Shown: positions 36,301 to 49,623 of the stretch, piece by piece
How positions within the stretch are numbered: position 1 is the stretch's first letter
Layout: the number at the start of each line of letters is the position of its first letter
Source of the DNA: Ilyonectria destructans
Lineage: Eukaryota; Ascomycota; Sordariomycetes; Hypocreales; Nectriaceae
Assembly (NCBI GenBank): GCA_020740775.1
Contig: JAHEWK010000001.1
Coordinates: forward strand, 5,890,001 to 5,954,000
Length of the DNA stretch: 64,000 bases
Reading direction: 5' to 3'
Position numbers and translations under genes: made by a program
The notes under the pieces: generated by a model
Seen by the model: the letters and a program-made list of their open reading frames with translations, nothing else
Told to the model about the DNA's origin: nothing
The model's database searches: none

Positions 36301-39300
36301 TGGCACACATTATTTTGATTATCCGATACTCGACACTTGCTTGTAATGAGTCCAGCTTTCGTTACTTCACAGAATGTACGCTTGATTCATCATTACCCAT
36401 AGTGAAGCCAGAATGTTTGACCAATGTGAGGCACTAATGGTAAGAGCCAGTCAAATCGGGATGAACATTTCACTCCTGGCCTTCCTCCGACACCCAGCCT
36501 CCATTGCGGCCATGGGAGGGAAGGTTTAGGGACTGATGCGACAAATTTTTCCGTAGAGATAGGATGTTCATTTTCATTTGAGTCAACCATAACCCGAGGA
36601 CAAGTCCGAGCTTTCTCAGAAATGAAAATGAGTAAGGTATGGTAGATATTCTAGAAGAGTATTGCTATTCGTACACATTCAAAATACTACTCACACACTG
36701 AAGTCCATAGGCCAATTTCACTAAGAAGTCTCAATAATATACCTATTAGTAAGTTTGACCTAAGAAAATAAAATAAGCTTTATTCTAAGTATTTATTCTC
36801 TAAATTCTGCTGTTTAAATTTTATCTTTTAATTTATTTTAGGGTAGAAATTGGATCTTTCTTAGAATAAGATACTTTAAGGGGGCCGTACAGGCTAGATA
36901 TATTACCTCACGCTAAACTTAAGTGCGAAAATTTGTACTTGTGTGCGATTAGCATTTTGAACATGTGCGAATAGCAATACTCTTCTAGAAAGACATGACG
37001 TCGGCTCATGAACAAGTCCTTAAGTCACAACTCCAGTTCTGCCTTTGTTTCCGCAAACCCCCAGGAATCAAGCAATGAGTAAAATATCAATGTGAATTGG
37101 AGACTAAACAACCAGTGCGTTCCTATTGTTCACATTATCCTTCCGGTTCAGTAGACCGTGTGTTATGAGAGGATTCATGTTGGAAAGTAACGGTGCAGCC
37201 ACCTCCGTATTCCACGCCTAAACAAGATACCGTTTTGCACAGCTGGTACGCATAAAAGTGGATAAATCCCACTCTCCAGATGGGTGGGCCTCCCAGAGTG
37301 CCTTAGTTAAGAGCAGCGAGGAAGCTAGCCCTGATTTGAATCCCCAGTCTGGTAAATGGCATCACCAACCTACACGGAACGGGCTCACCTCGCAAACATC
37401 GGGGTTCGGTTATTCAAGGGAGAGCGGCATCAGGGACACTCGGGTGCGATGTCAGAGACGTGCGGGAGCAAAAAGGACGGGATCAACAGCCCAAAGCGGC
37501 CTCAACAGGGATCAGCGAGGAGCTGAGTCTGCCTTGGGTAAACATGAGTAAAGGAGAGCACGCAGTTGGCGTGGGATGGTTCGCCTTGCGCCCCCGAAAT
37601 CAGATGCCGCAACAACCTGACTATGACGATGATGACGGTCATTTTCGCTGATAAGACCACCGAGGTTGCTCGCCTCCCTCACGGGAGACCTCCTTTCCGG
37701 CTCTCTTGTGTTGCGCTGCAGGGCTCTCACCGGTTACCTGTCGATGCGAATTGCTCTCTGGCCATTCATTCTCGCCTCGGGCTGTTTTCGGCTTCCCCCT
37801 GCATCCCTCAGCATCGACGCAGAGCCAACCAACCCAGTGAGTTGAACAAGGCCAAACAAGGCGCAGCGAATGAACCGGTGCAATGCATAGTCCAAAACCT
37901 AAATATGGCATGTCTTTCGCGGGTTCTTGATCACTCGGCGCTTATGAAAATCCTATCCATCGAAATCGAAGACATCAACCACGCCCAACAAATTCATCCT
38001 ATAGACTGTCTCAGCCAAGTTCCAACCGCCCCTGCGCCGCTGAACCTTCTCCCCCGCCGACTGCTGAAGGTGGCTACCTAAGACAGGGTAATCTCGCCCC
38101 CTCAAAGCGTCCAGACAGCGCAAATGACGAGCTGTACCACGTTGGATCTCATCTCGAGTATTTGCGTATTGTCCAAAGATATCCACCTAGCCATTGGATC
38201 GGAAATCGATCTCAGCACCCTATCCTAAGTAGCCACCACCTAAAACAACGGGAATTCGTAGTAGTGTCAATCGGCGGGTTTCCCTCCCTACGACCCCTCT
38301 TGTGGCTGCCCTCCTGCTCGAATGCCCAGCGCCGTGGCTCGCCCTAGATGCGCCATGTCTCTCATTGAAGGGACAACTTGGCGCATCACTGAATTCTGCT
38401 TCACATTGTGTCTCAATCTAGATGTTTGACGTGCTCGTTAGTGAGGCCACTCAACTGATGGAGGACTAGTCGCGGGGTCCGCTCGGCGAGATAAGTGCCA
38501 TTTTGGATCATCATCATCTCGTCATGCCATCACGCCGTTATCTTGAGCGTGACCCCAGACGGGCGTGGTGGTGCGCCATCTTCTGTGCGGTTCCCATTGA
38601 GGATATCTTCATGTGCTTCCAGCCGTACGAGAAGAGATAAATTTAGCATGCACCACAACCATGGCTGGACAATCGTCCGATATTCTTGCTTTGGTCTACA
38701 AACGCAGAGAGTTGCCAGGTAATCGGCTACGACTGGTACTGCCTACCTGTGGTGGCCTCCCTGCATCTGCAGAGACCTTCCTCTGGCATTGCGCCCAACC
38801 GTCATGGTCCAAAGACTCTATCATTGATTGTGACCCATACGCGGTACCTGCATGGCTGTCAATGCAGCCGGTTGCTATTGTTGGTCACGGACTGCAGACC
38901 AGCCTACGCATAAATGCGATCCGGAACCGAACAACCGGAGGAACCGGTTGGCTTCCACACTGACCACCTCTAGAGTTGGCCGCCGCCTAGTTTGCTTTTA
39001 CTCGCATCTTTTGCGCCGGCAGGGTAGTGGGAGAATCTGGGGACGTGGCTGTGGTCGTGAGACCTCATTTCCGAGAGACGGACGAACTCTCTTTTACCGA
39101 CGCCATGGATGCTTGGCCGTGCCCCTTGTTGTGTTCTTGGGCTGAACGTCACTATGATGGAGAAGGGAAGTACGGAGTAGACGGGCTTTGGTTGCCACCC
39201 ATTCATTCATGACGGTGGCCACCAGCTGAGGGAAACAGGCCAAGAAGACCGGCTGGTGGTCCGAGGGCAATATAAATTCATATAAATTGATTTAATAGAA

Positions 39301-42181
39301 GATGCATCATGCTTGCAATGAGCAATATGGCAACCCGCCGTATGGGACACAAATTGATTGGATGCCCCCTGAGCGAAGGCCCGGAAAGATGCGTTTTGAG
39401 TCTGTAAATAGCACCTTGTTCGAACCGACGGCGCACCGTAGCCCGTACCTGAATTAGCTCGCGACCGGGGGTTTAAGTGCTTGCATCGGGAGGAAAGTTG
39501 GCAGTTCTTCCTCGGCACACCACACGTGCATGCGCAATCTCGGAGAGAAAAGAAGTTGGTTTCGATTCGATGCGATTCGATGCGATATATCGCAATGGAT
39601 CTATCCTTATCTGCCGTAATTAGTGTGCTGGTTCAGCTGGTTCAGCAGCCATGGCCAGATGGCGTCGAGGCTAGACTCGGGCTCGACCCGCCATCAGGCG
39701 ATTCAGAGCGGGATATTCGCTCAAGTGCGTCTCGATTTGAGGAATTGTTTGTCCGGAGATGTAAAAAGTATTGTGGCCAACGCATCAATGGGCTTGATTG
39801 CGTCAGCGCCATGTCTCATCTGTCACATTGCCTCTTCCCTCTCTCCGCAACCAACAGCCGATCTTATCATCCACGACCAACATCACTTCACTTCAACTCC
39901 CATGTCCAAATCCCAGCAAAATGGACAAAAGCAAGCTCCCCTCACTGTCCAGCTGAACGAGCCCCTCCTCCCGGCCAAACCCCACTACCACGTAATACGC
40001 TAGCACACTATGTACACCCGCGGGCTGTCCTCCGCGCCGCATGAATCTGGGAGATTAACCTCACCCTCACATCACCGACAACCTCCTCCCAGCGAACACC
40101 CCCCCTTGTCCACACGCCCACATAGACACTCCCCCCGCCATAGCAAGATCCAGATCTGACTTCTGACTTGCCATTTGCCATCCACCCCGGAGAAGTTTCT
40201 CGTTTGAGTTTGGCCGGCTCAGGCACCAGCCGTGGGAGGAGAGCGAGTGACAGATGCTTTCTTGTTGCCCTGGCCCAGGAACATCCTAGGGCTGTTCCCT
40301 GTCGTGAGGTTGTGCGCTGTCGCCCTAAGCCCTTCGTTCGCCTCCAGATTCCACCTCCTCCAGTTGGATCCTCTCGCCGCCAGGGTCGGGTGCGCTTCCG
40401 GCCAGCTCATATGGTTCTGTCAACGCAGTAAGCTCTTTGACTTCTCTCCAGAGTCGCCGAACCATCATCCGATGCCGCGACACATCCTTGCTGCCGGCTT
40501 CCCCATGACAGATGCAAGGCACATCCTGGAGGCATCTCGTTACACACCACCCACTCTACGCATATTGCCCCCCGAATACCGACGGCTCTCAGAGAAACTT
40601 CGGCTCGTGCCCTATCATACGAGCAGGGCTACTTCGTTTGCTTCCAGCCCGGGTACCTGCGTCCCGACACCCGCCAATACAGTCCTCCTCTGTGTGGTCC
40701 TCCTCCGCGTGGCCCTCTATCTGCAGACACTTTGACGCGTCTCCTCTTGCGTGTAAGATCGTCCGTCCCTGTTTCTGGCACAATGCAACAACAGAGAAAC
40801 CCAAGTACGCACCATGGCGGTCTACACAAGCCAATCACGCACATCCAAACCGTCCGTACTTGTCTACGAAGCATCCCAACTCAACTCAAGGGATCCTGTC
40901 CCTTTTGGCTCCGGAGCCGATATACCCAATTCTTCCATCGGTGCCAGCGAAGGCCGGGGCATCCGGCATGATCCATCCATATCCCAATCAACCTTCGTAC
41001 CCAGAGAAGAAACGCCAAAGAATAGCCAGTTCAGCTCGTAGAATCTCCCTCGTGTGAAACCTACCCTCGCCACTGTGGACTACAAACGTGCCCATTCTCA
41101 TCTCCACCCTCTCCAGCAGCCCGTGTAAGCCTCGCCTCGCCTCAAGGCCCTCTCATCTGACAGCACCATTGGAGATACCCCGGCGTAATATCAGGCTCCC
41201 TGTATAGGATCTATAGCATCCGACCAGCCCCGTGGTACCACTTTGTCCGGCAGGCTCGCCGAAAAGCCCGGAAGGCGAGCACCCAGTGTTTCGATCGACG
41301 TGCCATCGCGGGGGGGTTAGGCTAGTCGCGAAACAAACATCCGCGAGGGTCCTCAACGGCAATTGCCTCACTGCACGTTTCATGCTGTTGCCCCCCTTGC
41401 TCCCCTTACTCCGTCAACGTAACTGCCGCGAGGCGATATTGCGCGCAGGATGTAAGACTGTAGACTTTGGACCAAGTGGCAAGTGAAGCAAATCAAGTAA
41501 GAAAAAAAACTGACTGTACTATTTTGATATCGTAACCTTTCTATCTAAACTTAATTTGCCCTGCATCCGACTGTCCAGCAGCGTCGTCCATCTTGCTCGT
41601 TCAATCATCATCAAGTCCTTCTTCCGACGGGGGCGACTCAATGCCAGAGACTGTCTATCTAAAAAAGCAAAAACCAACTCCTGGGTATCTCTCAACAGAG
41701 TGAGCAGATATAGTAAAAACCATGTAGTGAAGAGGCTAGGCCTTAAACCCTCCAGATTTCTCCACGTCAAGCCCATGTCCCAATACCGGATATTCGCATC
41801 TTCCAACACAATAATTTGCCATCCAAACATCCGACCATTGAAAATAAATTTCGCGAGAAATCCTTCCATGACCGGGCTGGAGCCAGGCCCTTTCTTTTTC
41901 TTTTTTGATCCACAAATAGTCCAAAACAAAGCAAGAAAACCATGTGCAATATCGGGTGAATAATAAAAAAGAAGAAGCACAAAACAAAAAGAATAATGAG
42001 GTGTCATCAAGGGGCTGGTAATAGTCGCCCCATGATGACACCCTGGTATCAACAATCCGTCTTTGTCCAAATTTCATAACATAGCGAGTGACTAGGCCAT
42101 CTGGGCCTTGGATATACTTTCGTAAATGATAAACGAGTGGTGGTGAGAGATCTAAACAAATAAGGAAAAGGTTGTTGGTAA
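33378..42181. other. 8.8-kb gene-poor region
   Basis: This is the longest gap in the window, and I can support no gene in it. The first kilobase is the leader/promoter side of the PHD gene and carries an ATAGG repeat at 33896-33922. A GTTGGTCT-like repeat lies around 34548-34580, and a doubled CGATTCGATG lies at about 39562-39581. The stretch 36.6-37.0 kb is notably A+T-rich. Between 39.9 and 41.1 kb are short open frames (for example from 39902 and 40814) that look protein-like but could not be assembled into a gene or matched to a family. Confidence 0.45.
33896..33922. repeat. ATAGG microsatellite
   Basis: A pentanucleotide ATAGG repeat, four to five copies, lies about 520 bases upstream of the PHD-finger gene start. 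Confidence 0.85.
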
Positions 42182-44096
42182 TTAAATCATGTTCGGGAAT
42201 GGTTCCGTAGCGGTCATGAGGGTCGCAGGTGACGAGCCGAGCATCCCCATCTGAGGAGGCGGCACTGCCGCCATCATCTGGTGCGGGTGCAGGTGCGAGG
42301 TAACCTGCGACATCGATACAGGCGTAGGCGTAACAGCTTCAACCAGGGACGAAGCGGTCATTTGTGGAGTAATGGGTGGTTCGTTCTTCGGCTTGACCAT
42401 GTTTGCCGCTGCCGTCATTGCCCTAGCGTTACTGCTCTCGCGGCGACGCTTAGGCGTGTCTTTGATCTTGAGGTGGGTGTGACACTACTCTGGTTAGTTT
42501 CTATTGAAATCATTGTTGGCCACTCGGGCTTCTTACCTTGTAAGCGTGTCTGAACCAGGTTGTCCCCTTCTTCTTGCTGCTCACCAGTGCAATCCATTCG
42601 TTGCAGCTGCCGCACAGTCCCTCCCACACGTCAGGGTTGCCATCCATGCGCCGCTTCTGCTGGGGCTCTTGGAAAGAACTTCCAGTGGCAGCGCTGATTC
42701 CATGGGTGAATGACTTGTCGTACCAGAAGGCGGAGTTCTTCAGGACGAGCCATCTTCCGGGCTTGCAAATTCCACACCAGCCTTCGCGCTTGTTGCCGTG
42801 TCCTCGAACCCATCTAGGAGTGTACAAGTCTCCCTCAAATCGCAACTCTTGCTCGCGGGGAATCAGGTCAGGGTCAGAAGGGTTCATGTCCTCGGGAGGA
42901 GGCGGGATTTGCTCCTCCTGAAGAGCGGCGTACAGGTCTGGTGGGTCGGACAAGTCGGTGTAGTGACCATGTAGCGAATGGGGATCACCGTTGCTCTGAA
43001 GCATTCTGAAAAGACCATGGGAGAGGAGCGGCGGCGGTGCCTCAAAGTGAGCTGTGTCCGGGTGCCAAGCCTGGGAGGGAACCTGAGGAGGAAGTTGCGA
43101 AGGCAGTAGCATACTGCTTCTCTGGAAGACGGGTGTGCTGGTAACCATGAAGGGAGCCTGTTGGACTGCTTGGAGGTTGCCATAGTTCAAAGGCAGCGGG
43201 TTAGCACCAGGAGTGGGCGAGGAGTGTCCAGAGCATAGTTGTTGATGGGCGTTGAAGATTTCGGGGTTCGGATGGTAGACAAATGGCAAAGGCTTTCGGC
43301 TCATCGTGCCGTAGGTTCCAGTGGACCATCGCTTGATTCTTGGGCCATCGACGCTGTAGGGGGCAGCTCGTCCAGGGCGAGGAGATGGCGACGCTCCGCG
43401 GCCGCGGCTTTGAGTCCGGACGAGATCGGTTCGTGTCTGTTGGCTGGCCATGCGTGGGGAGGCGACAGGGGAGAGCTGGGTAGACGACATCAAAGAGTTG
43501 CGGTTAGAAGGCGGGGGGTAGTCAGAGCTGAAGGACTGAGCCTCGGAGAGAGCAGTCGAGAAGTCCTCGTAGGAGGGCATATCCGACAGAGCACCCGAGG
43601 TGGACATGGAGAAGGAAGAGCCAGACATTCGGCGGGGCTTCACGTTGCCGTCGAGAGCCATCAGCTCCTCGTCAGCGACTTGATCCTGGTATCTCAGGTC
43701 GAGGACGGGAATGGCCTCGTCGGTAGTGAAGGCCTGGCCAATTCCCATGCCCATGTCTTGGTCAAGACCATGGAGATCGAAGTGGTCCTCGCAAGGCTTA
43801 TCCATCCACGAGGCTGTGCCATTGTTAGCAATGTACATGGCCTCCGAATGAGGCTGCTCACTGTTTTCGATCGACGTAGGAGGGCAGAAGTCCTGGTGCA
43901 TCGAGATGGGGCGCGACATGGTGTCACTGGGCGTCTGCTGGAAACTATCCCAGGAAGGCATCGAGTAGTCTTCGGGAGTAATGAAGGTGAACCCGGCGTG
44001 GATAGTGGCAGGTCGAGGTCGGGTCTGGGTGGTGGGTGTAGACCACATCACCTCTGAGGACATGACCTCGGAATCGGGAAACTCGGACCCATTCAT
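42182..44096 (-). CDS. Rua1-type C-terminal domain transcription regulator
   Basis: The family is named after Ustilago maydis Rua1, a regulator of secondary metabolism. Two exons on the minus strand, 42537-44096 and 42182-42484 (52-base intron with ACTAACC branch point), give 620 residues. Residues 1-420 are Ser/Pro/Gln-rich and probably disordered. Residues 423-523 form the conserved domain: DLYTPRWVRGHGNKREGWCG, FWYDKSFTHGISAATG, DGNPDVWEGLCGSCNEWIAL and WFRHAYKCHTHLK. The cysteine pairs WCGIC and LCGSC with the terminal CHTH suggest zinc binding. The intron splits HAYK from CHTH, and the splice completes that motif. A basic patch (PKRRRE) follows. The reading frame is also open upstream (44097-44240, His/Gln-rich, directly after a CAG acceptor-like site), so the true N-terminus may lie in an unfound upstream exon. 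Confidence 0.85.
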
Positions 44097-47000
44097 GGCG
44101 ACGGTGTGAGTCGACCTGGGTAGATCTTGGTAATGGCCGTCGGGGCTGCTGAGGGTGAAGGAAGGTGTGTATGCTTGTTGTTGTTGGTGGTGATGATGTT
44201 GTTGGCTATGGTCATGGCATGTAAGTCGAGGGTGCGGGTGCTGAAGGATAAATGAGTATTCGCCTACAACTGTGTGTGACCAGAGTCCATAACTCAGAGG
44301 CCAAAGCGAAAAATGTGAGGGGGGGTTAATCTCTTATTACTGGGAGAATAGATCTAGCAGGGCCGGGTGAGGGTCAGCATGATTCTGTGTCTGAGAGGGA
44401 GCGTCCGGGTGTATGCTAGGGCAGAAGATGCGACCAGGTCCACCCATCGTATCTGGATCTTCGGGAGTGCCGTGGGCCATCTCAGGACTTACCTGGTAAA
44501 CTAAGGCCGCAGTGGCCAACTCGGAAGTGGGAATAATTTCCGGACAGCGAACATGCGTTGTGATGGATGGGTAAGGAACGCGTTGGTTTTTTGGCGCAGG
44601 GTTGGCCAGGGTGTATCGAGCAATTGCTAAGAAGAAAGCACCGATCCTCGAGCTGAGAGCGTAGTGGGGAGGGTGGGAAGTCGGGGGACCCGGCAATATC
44701 AAAGCGTTGGAAATGAGGGCGAGGAGTTGGTCTGTGGATCTCGTTGAGTGAGAAGGGCAGGCAGGCGGGCAGAGTAACCGGGGCAGGTCTAGGAGAGTGT
44801 GGGAGGAGGAGAGCCAGCTCGAGAGGATATTATAGACCGAGGCGGTATGTAGCTGAGCCGACGACTGGGCAAAGGAGTGACTATCAATCGGAAGAACAAG
44901 CAATGAGGGTGTGCAGGTGAAGTGGCGCGAAAGCAGGAGAGAAGCAGATGGATGGGCGGAGTCGGAACCTGGAGGTATAAAAGAAGACGTGTATTGTGGG
45001 CAAGAGGCATCATCCATGGTGAGGAGCCAAGGCTCCGTAACCCAGAGACGGCACCAGGGACAAGTTTGGGAGGGCGGGAGGGGCTGGGCCGAATGCTCAG
45101 ACGCAGACCGATCTGTGAACTAGGTTGAGGAGTCGCAGGTCTGGGATACAATGGGTCACCAGTTGCGGGTGCGGGTGTGAGTGTGTTCCTCAGTGAGGTG
45201 GACATGGAAGTAAGGATGCCGATGGGGCCAGGAGCAAGAGGAGCCAGGTCAGGGACCGGGGTCAGAGGAACCCCGGGCGCCCAGGGATAAGGTGACGGAG
45301 CTACGGGGCGACAGGGCTGGACGGCACTAGAAGGCTGCTGCACACGCTCTCTAGCAGCGCGAAGTGCTATGGTAGGCTTTGGTTCTGGCGGAGCGAGGGC
45401 CTCTGGATGCTCTCAGCGGCGGTGGAGATGTCGGCGGCCTTGCCGGGCGTTGTCCTGGTCGTGTAAGACGCGATGAAATCAAGCGATGGAACAGCGAAAA
45501 GGGGGGTGAACAGACCAGAGGGGATTGGGGTACAGAGTACCCAGGATGCCCAACGAACGTCGAGGTGACGTGAATGCGGCGCAGACCACACGCATACTCC
45601 CAAACTGGGAGTGGAAGTGAGGACATCGCCAAGGGGTTCGATCGAGCCAGTGCACCGCCCACTCCGGACTGCACGACAGACTCGGCGGAGGTGGCTTGTC
45701 TCATCCAATACTGAAGAAACGTCCAGGTGGTGTGGGCGGGCGGGCGAGTGAGTCGACGAGCATCGAACATGGGCGTGTCGACTCAAACCGAGCCACGTTA
45801 GGCTGTCTGGGGTTGACAAAACCTCCGACTAGAGCGGAGCCGATGATACGCCCACACTGGGCTCCGTGGCGCGGCCTCCACACGCCCCTAGGAATCAACT
45901 GAGTAACTTAACGCCGCAGCCAGACGCCTCATCGTCTGTCCCTAAGACGACTCCCCGCTCTGAGGCGCGATTCCACGCCTCCGCCTTAGACCGTGACCCC
46001 GGCACGGTCGATGGGAGAGCAAGGGTGGGACAGAGCATGTTGCTATTTTTCACAACACTCGAAACCGCTAAAAGTCGGGACGCCGAAGTCAATCCCGCCC
46101 AAAAAGCCCAGTCATGCTCAGCGGGAGCACTACTCCATCCAGGAAATCCAGGAACAGTAAAGCCGGGGGGGCTAGAGAGCTCCCGGGCCAGGTTCTGTTT
46201 TGGGATCGCGTCGGGAGAGAAGTGTAGGCCAAGGGTGCTTCCCGGTGCGGAAGTTAGGGAATAGGCATCAGAATGACATTCTCGTCCTCGGATCCCCCGC
46301 ACAAGGGACCGGTTGGAGGAATTGTGGGATGGAGGGTAGATCCGTGCCTGGATAAGCAGTGCCCCCAGCGGCAGACGCAGCGGCAGCGGCAGCCAGTTGC
46401 AGCAGGGAGGGACACTCGTCATCCGGGATTTCACCATGGTTTTGGCGGTACCCGGCGACCGGCGACAGTGGGCGAGGGGAATGACGGTATGTTCTGGGCA
46501 GGTTTTCAACCGCTTATTCTGGTGCACGCAGACCCGCCTGCTTCAGGTTTCCCTTTTGTGCGCGGTGTCGGCGGCGACGAAGAAGCAACGCCAGCTGTCA
46601 TCGCAGCGCAGCACAACGCAGCGCAGCGCAGCGGCAGGCGGACGCGAATTGACTCGGCTCGGCTCGAGCTGGCTCAGCTCGACTTAACGGTACAGGTTAA
46701 GATGAGAGGGTCTGGATTGGACGATGACGGTGGTAATGGATGTGGGTGTCGTTGATGTAGACATGTGGACGTGTGGATGTGTGGACGTATGTGGCTGGCT
46801 CCAGCAGCAAGAGACACATCACCGACACGTCGCCCATCGTCAAGAATACTGAGGCTAGATCCGGGAAACGAAACACTCGAGTCCCCAGCCGAGCCAGCCA
46901 CTGGTAGGCGGTGGTGGTGGACTGGTGGACTGGTGTTGAACGACGCGGCCACAAGCCAAGATGGAGGGTATAGTCGAGCCCACGGGACGTGGTATAGCAC

Positions 47001-49623
47001 AGATTAGTTGGCTCTGGTGAGCTGTCGCCCATCGGCTGACGCCTCGCACCTGACGCTGGACGCTTGTTGTCGGACGACGCTTGTCGCCAGCAGACGCTTG
47101 TAGCCTGTCCTGAGTGTGAAGAGCGCCGTTAGTGGTGAGCGTGGTGCCTCGGTTTGGCGGGATGGGAGTGTTTGAGGTTGGCTTGGAGCTGTCTTCGCGA
47201 CGCGTCGTGGTTGGCTGCGCGCTTACTTCAGTGGGGCAGCAGGGGGCGGCGCGGGAGGCCAGCGGAGCCTCCAGCTCGCTTCAGGCCTCTTTGGGCGTAG
47301 AGGAGGTCGTCAACTATCTGCGATTGGCAGGGTGCCAGGTTTCAGAGCTGCGCTACAGGGGTAGCTACAGGGACCTGGCCAGGAACGGGTGTCTCAAGAT
47401 CTGTTACAGGGCCAGGGCCCCATCTCTGGTACCGACGTCCACGTCCACTGACGGTCCACTGATGCCCTCAGTCCACTGGAGAGCTCGCTGGAAGGACCCC
47501 GCTAGTAGGCACCGGCAAGCCCTCCGATGCCCTGCGCAGTGGGCACGATGGGCGATGTTGCGCCTCCCAACCCTCTACTGCCGGTGCTGGTCATGGCAAA
47601 TACAGTGGGCTTGACAGTTGCGACAACAAGGCGAGGTGAACCGGACTGGGGTGAGGTGAGCTGGGGTGAGCTCAAGTTCCCACCACGGCTGCCAGCCGAC
47701 GGCTCTGCGACGAACACGTCACGAGGCTACAACAAGCTACGACGGGCTATGACGGATTAGTATTCTGCGGCTTTCTTTGCTCGACCTTTTTGCCTTTCTC
47801 ACATATGACGAGATGTTGTGACTAGGCATCTAGGCGTCTGGGTTTCTGGGTATTTCCCTTCTCCTCGTCTCCTAGTCTCGTCGTCACCCAGCAACTTGCT
47901 TGTTCCCCATCCACAATTGTCGGTGTTAACGACCACCTGATACACACTCACCGTTCATCCCCCCGGAAGCTGTTCCTCGCAAAAATAATCTTAAAAAAAA
48001 TGTTTCGAGCTTCAAACATTCCTTGGCCTAACTAGCATCTGCTTTCTTGCCTCACGATCAATGATAGAGCAAAGGCATTGAGAGCTTTGGGCAACAACTC
48101 GCTCCATCGCGAATCCTTCTCGCAACTGCCGGTTGCTCTACTACGTAGTAGCCAGCGATTGACCAGGAACGAGAGCCGTCTGGTGCTAGAGTCGTTACAT
48201 CGCGCCTCCATCTGTTTCTTTTGTTCGTTTTAGGCTCTCCTGTCTCGTCTCGTCTGAACCAAGCAACTCGTCTCTCCTTCTTCCATACTCTCACTCCCAC
48301 TTGCACTCCCATGGGCCCCCAAAGCCTTGTCCCTCCCATTCTGAGGCCTTGCCCACTCCATGGCACTGCCTCCCTGTGGGCAGCTGGTTGGCCAAAACTA
48401 TCACCGACCATGGTCCATGGGCATCCTTGGGCATCGCTGCAACAACGCACAACGTACGAAGACGCGCTCACCTCGGGGCTCATCCACTCGCTGGCTGCCT
48501 CCCGCTGCCCGCCGTCGTATAGCACCTCACGCGTCATATCAATGCCACGCGCGACGCGTCCAGCACTTTATTTTCCGCTCCGTCGTTTTTTCCTTCTTCT
48601 ACTACCCCACCATCACAAGGTGCGAGCCGTCTTGGGCGGCGATGTAGGGATGCCGTCAGTAGAGTTCCGAGCATCTGGTAGGACACCTGCGCCTTTGGGC
48701 AATTTGCATGATCGCCGTGTGATGACCCGACGACCCTGATGCCTGCGGCGACAGTGATGGATCGCATCCGGTCGACTCTCGGGCCTTTGGTTGACATTGC
48801 GACTGGGCATTGGATTGGGATTGGCAACGGAGGTAACAAGAAGCCCACCAACCTGCCCACCCCCACGACAAGGTGCCTGCTCCTTGCGGCCGCCAACCTC
48901 AGGACGCCGAGACGCTTCTCCATTCCCTCCATTTCCTCTTTGGGCGGCCAGCCAGCTGCGCCTCGTATCAAAACCAGGGAGGGTGGTGTGCGTAATGTGT
49001 CTGAAGAGCCGTCCGCACTGACGTCCTGCGGGGCCTTGCTCTCCCTCCTCGTCGGCTCGTCCCCTGCTGTTACTCCCCAGTCTTTCTCTCTTTCCAGAAG
49101 GCCTTTCTTCGATGACTTGTTCTGTGGGGCGCCGCGCCCGGCAAGGCCGTTGGATCAGGCCCTGCACTCTCCCGAGTCCGTCAGGCTTCGCAAATAGTGA
49201 CACACTTGCACCTTCGACGGGAAATTAGATCTCCCTCCTAGTCCGCAGCCGTGGCCGCCCCCGTGGTTCATATGATTCTGAATATGGAGATCACAAGCCA
49301 ATGATGGCACGATCTGCCCCCCGCAGAGATCGCTTTGGCGCCCTGGATGTGACGATGCCACTATACAGGACCTCGATAGTCGCCCTCAGGCCCTCACTGG
49401 CCCTCTTCGGCCCTCTTCTGCCCTGACTAGCTCTCGGCATGTGCCCGCCATCCCCTCCATCCCCTCCATTAAACCCCCGGTTGGTCTGGAAATAGAACAC
49501 TCGAAAGATTTTTGTTTTATCTCATGCCTCTTTTGATTTTAATTTACACAAAGAAGCAACGCCATGGTACCTCGGAACACTCGCCTCTGCCCACCCGCAA
49601 TCCTGCCCAGATCCTTGGCCCCC
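44097..49623. other. 5.5-kb gene-poor region upstream of the Rua1-type gene
   Basis: I can support no gene. The part next to the Rua1-type gene is probably a long leader or hidden N-terminal exon: 44097-44240 is open in the same frame and codes HPHPRLTCHDHSQQ followed by a Gln-rich stretch. A separate 226-codon minus-strand frame from an ATG (44337-45017) is open but has no recognisable domain. Low-complexity GCGCAGCA-like sequence lies at about 46600-46635. The rest is unremarkable. Confidence 0.45.

Noticed and set aside
39902..41060. Possible spliced gene beginning MSKSQQNGQKQAPLTVQL, with a later frame ending PEKKRQRIASSARRISLV that recalls the start of a zinc-cluster factor
   Set aside because: I could not join these frames with consensus splice sites, and no zinc-cluster cysteines follow, so I did not annotate a gene.
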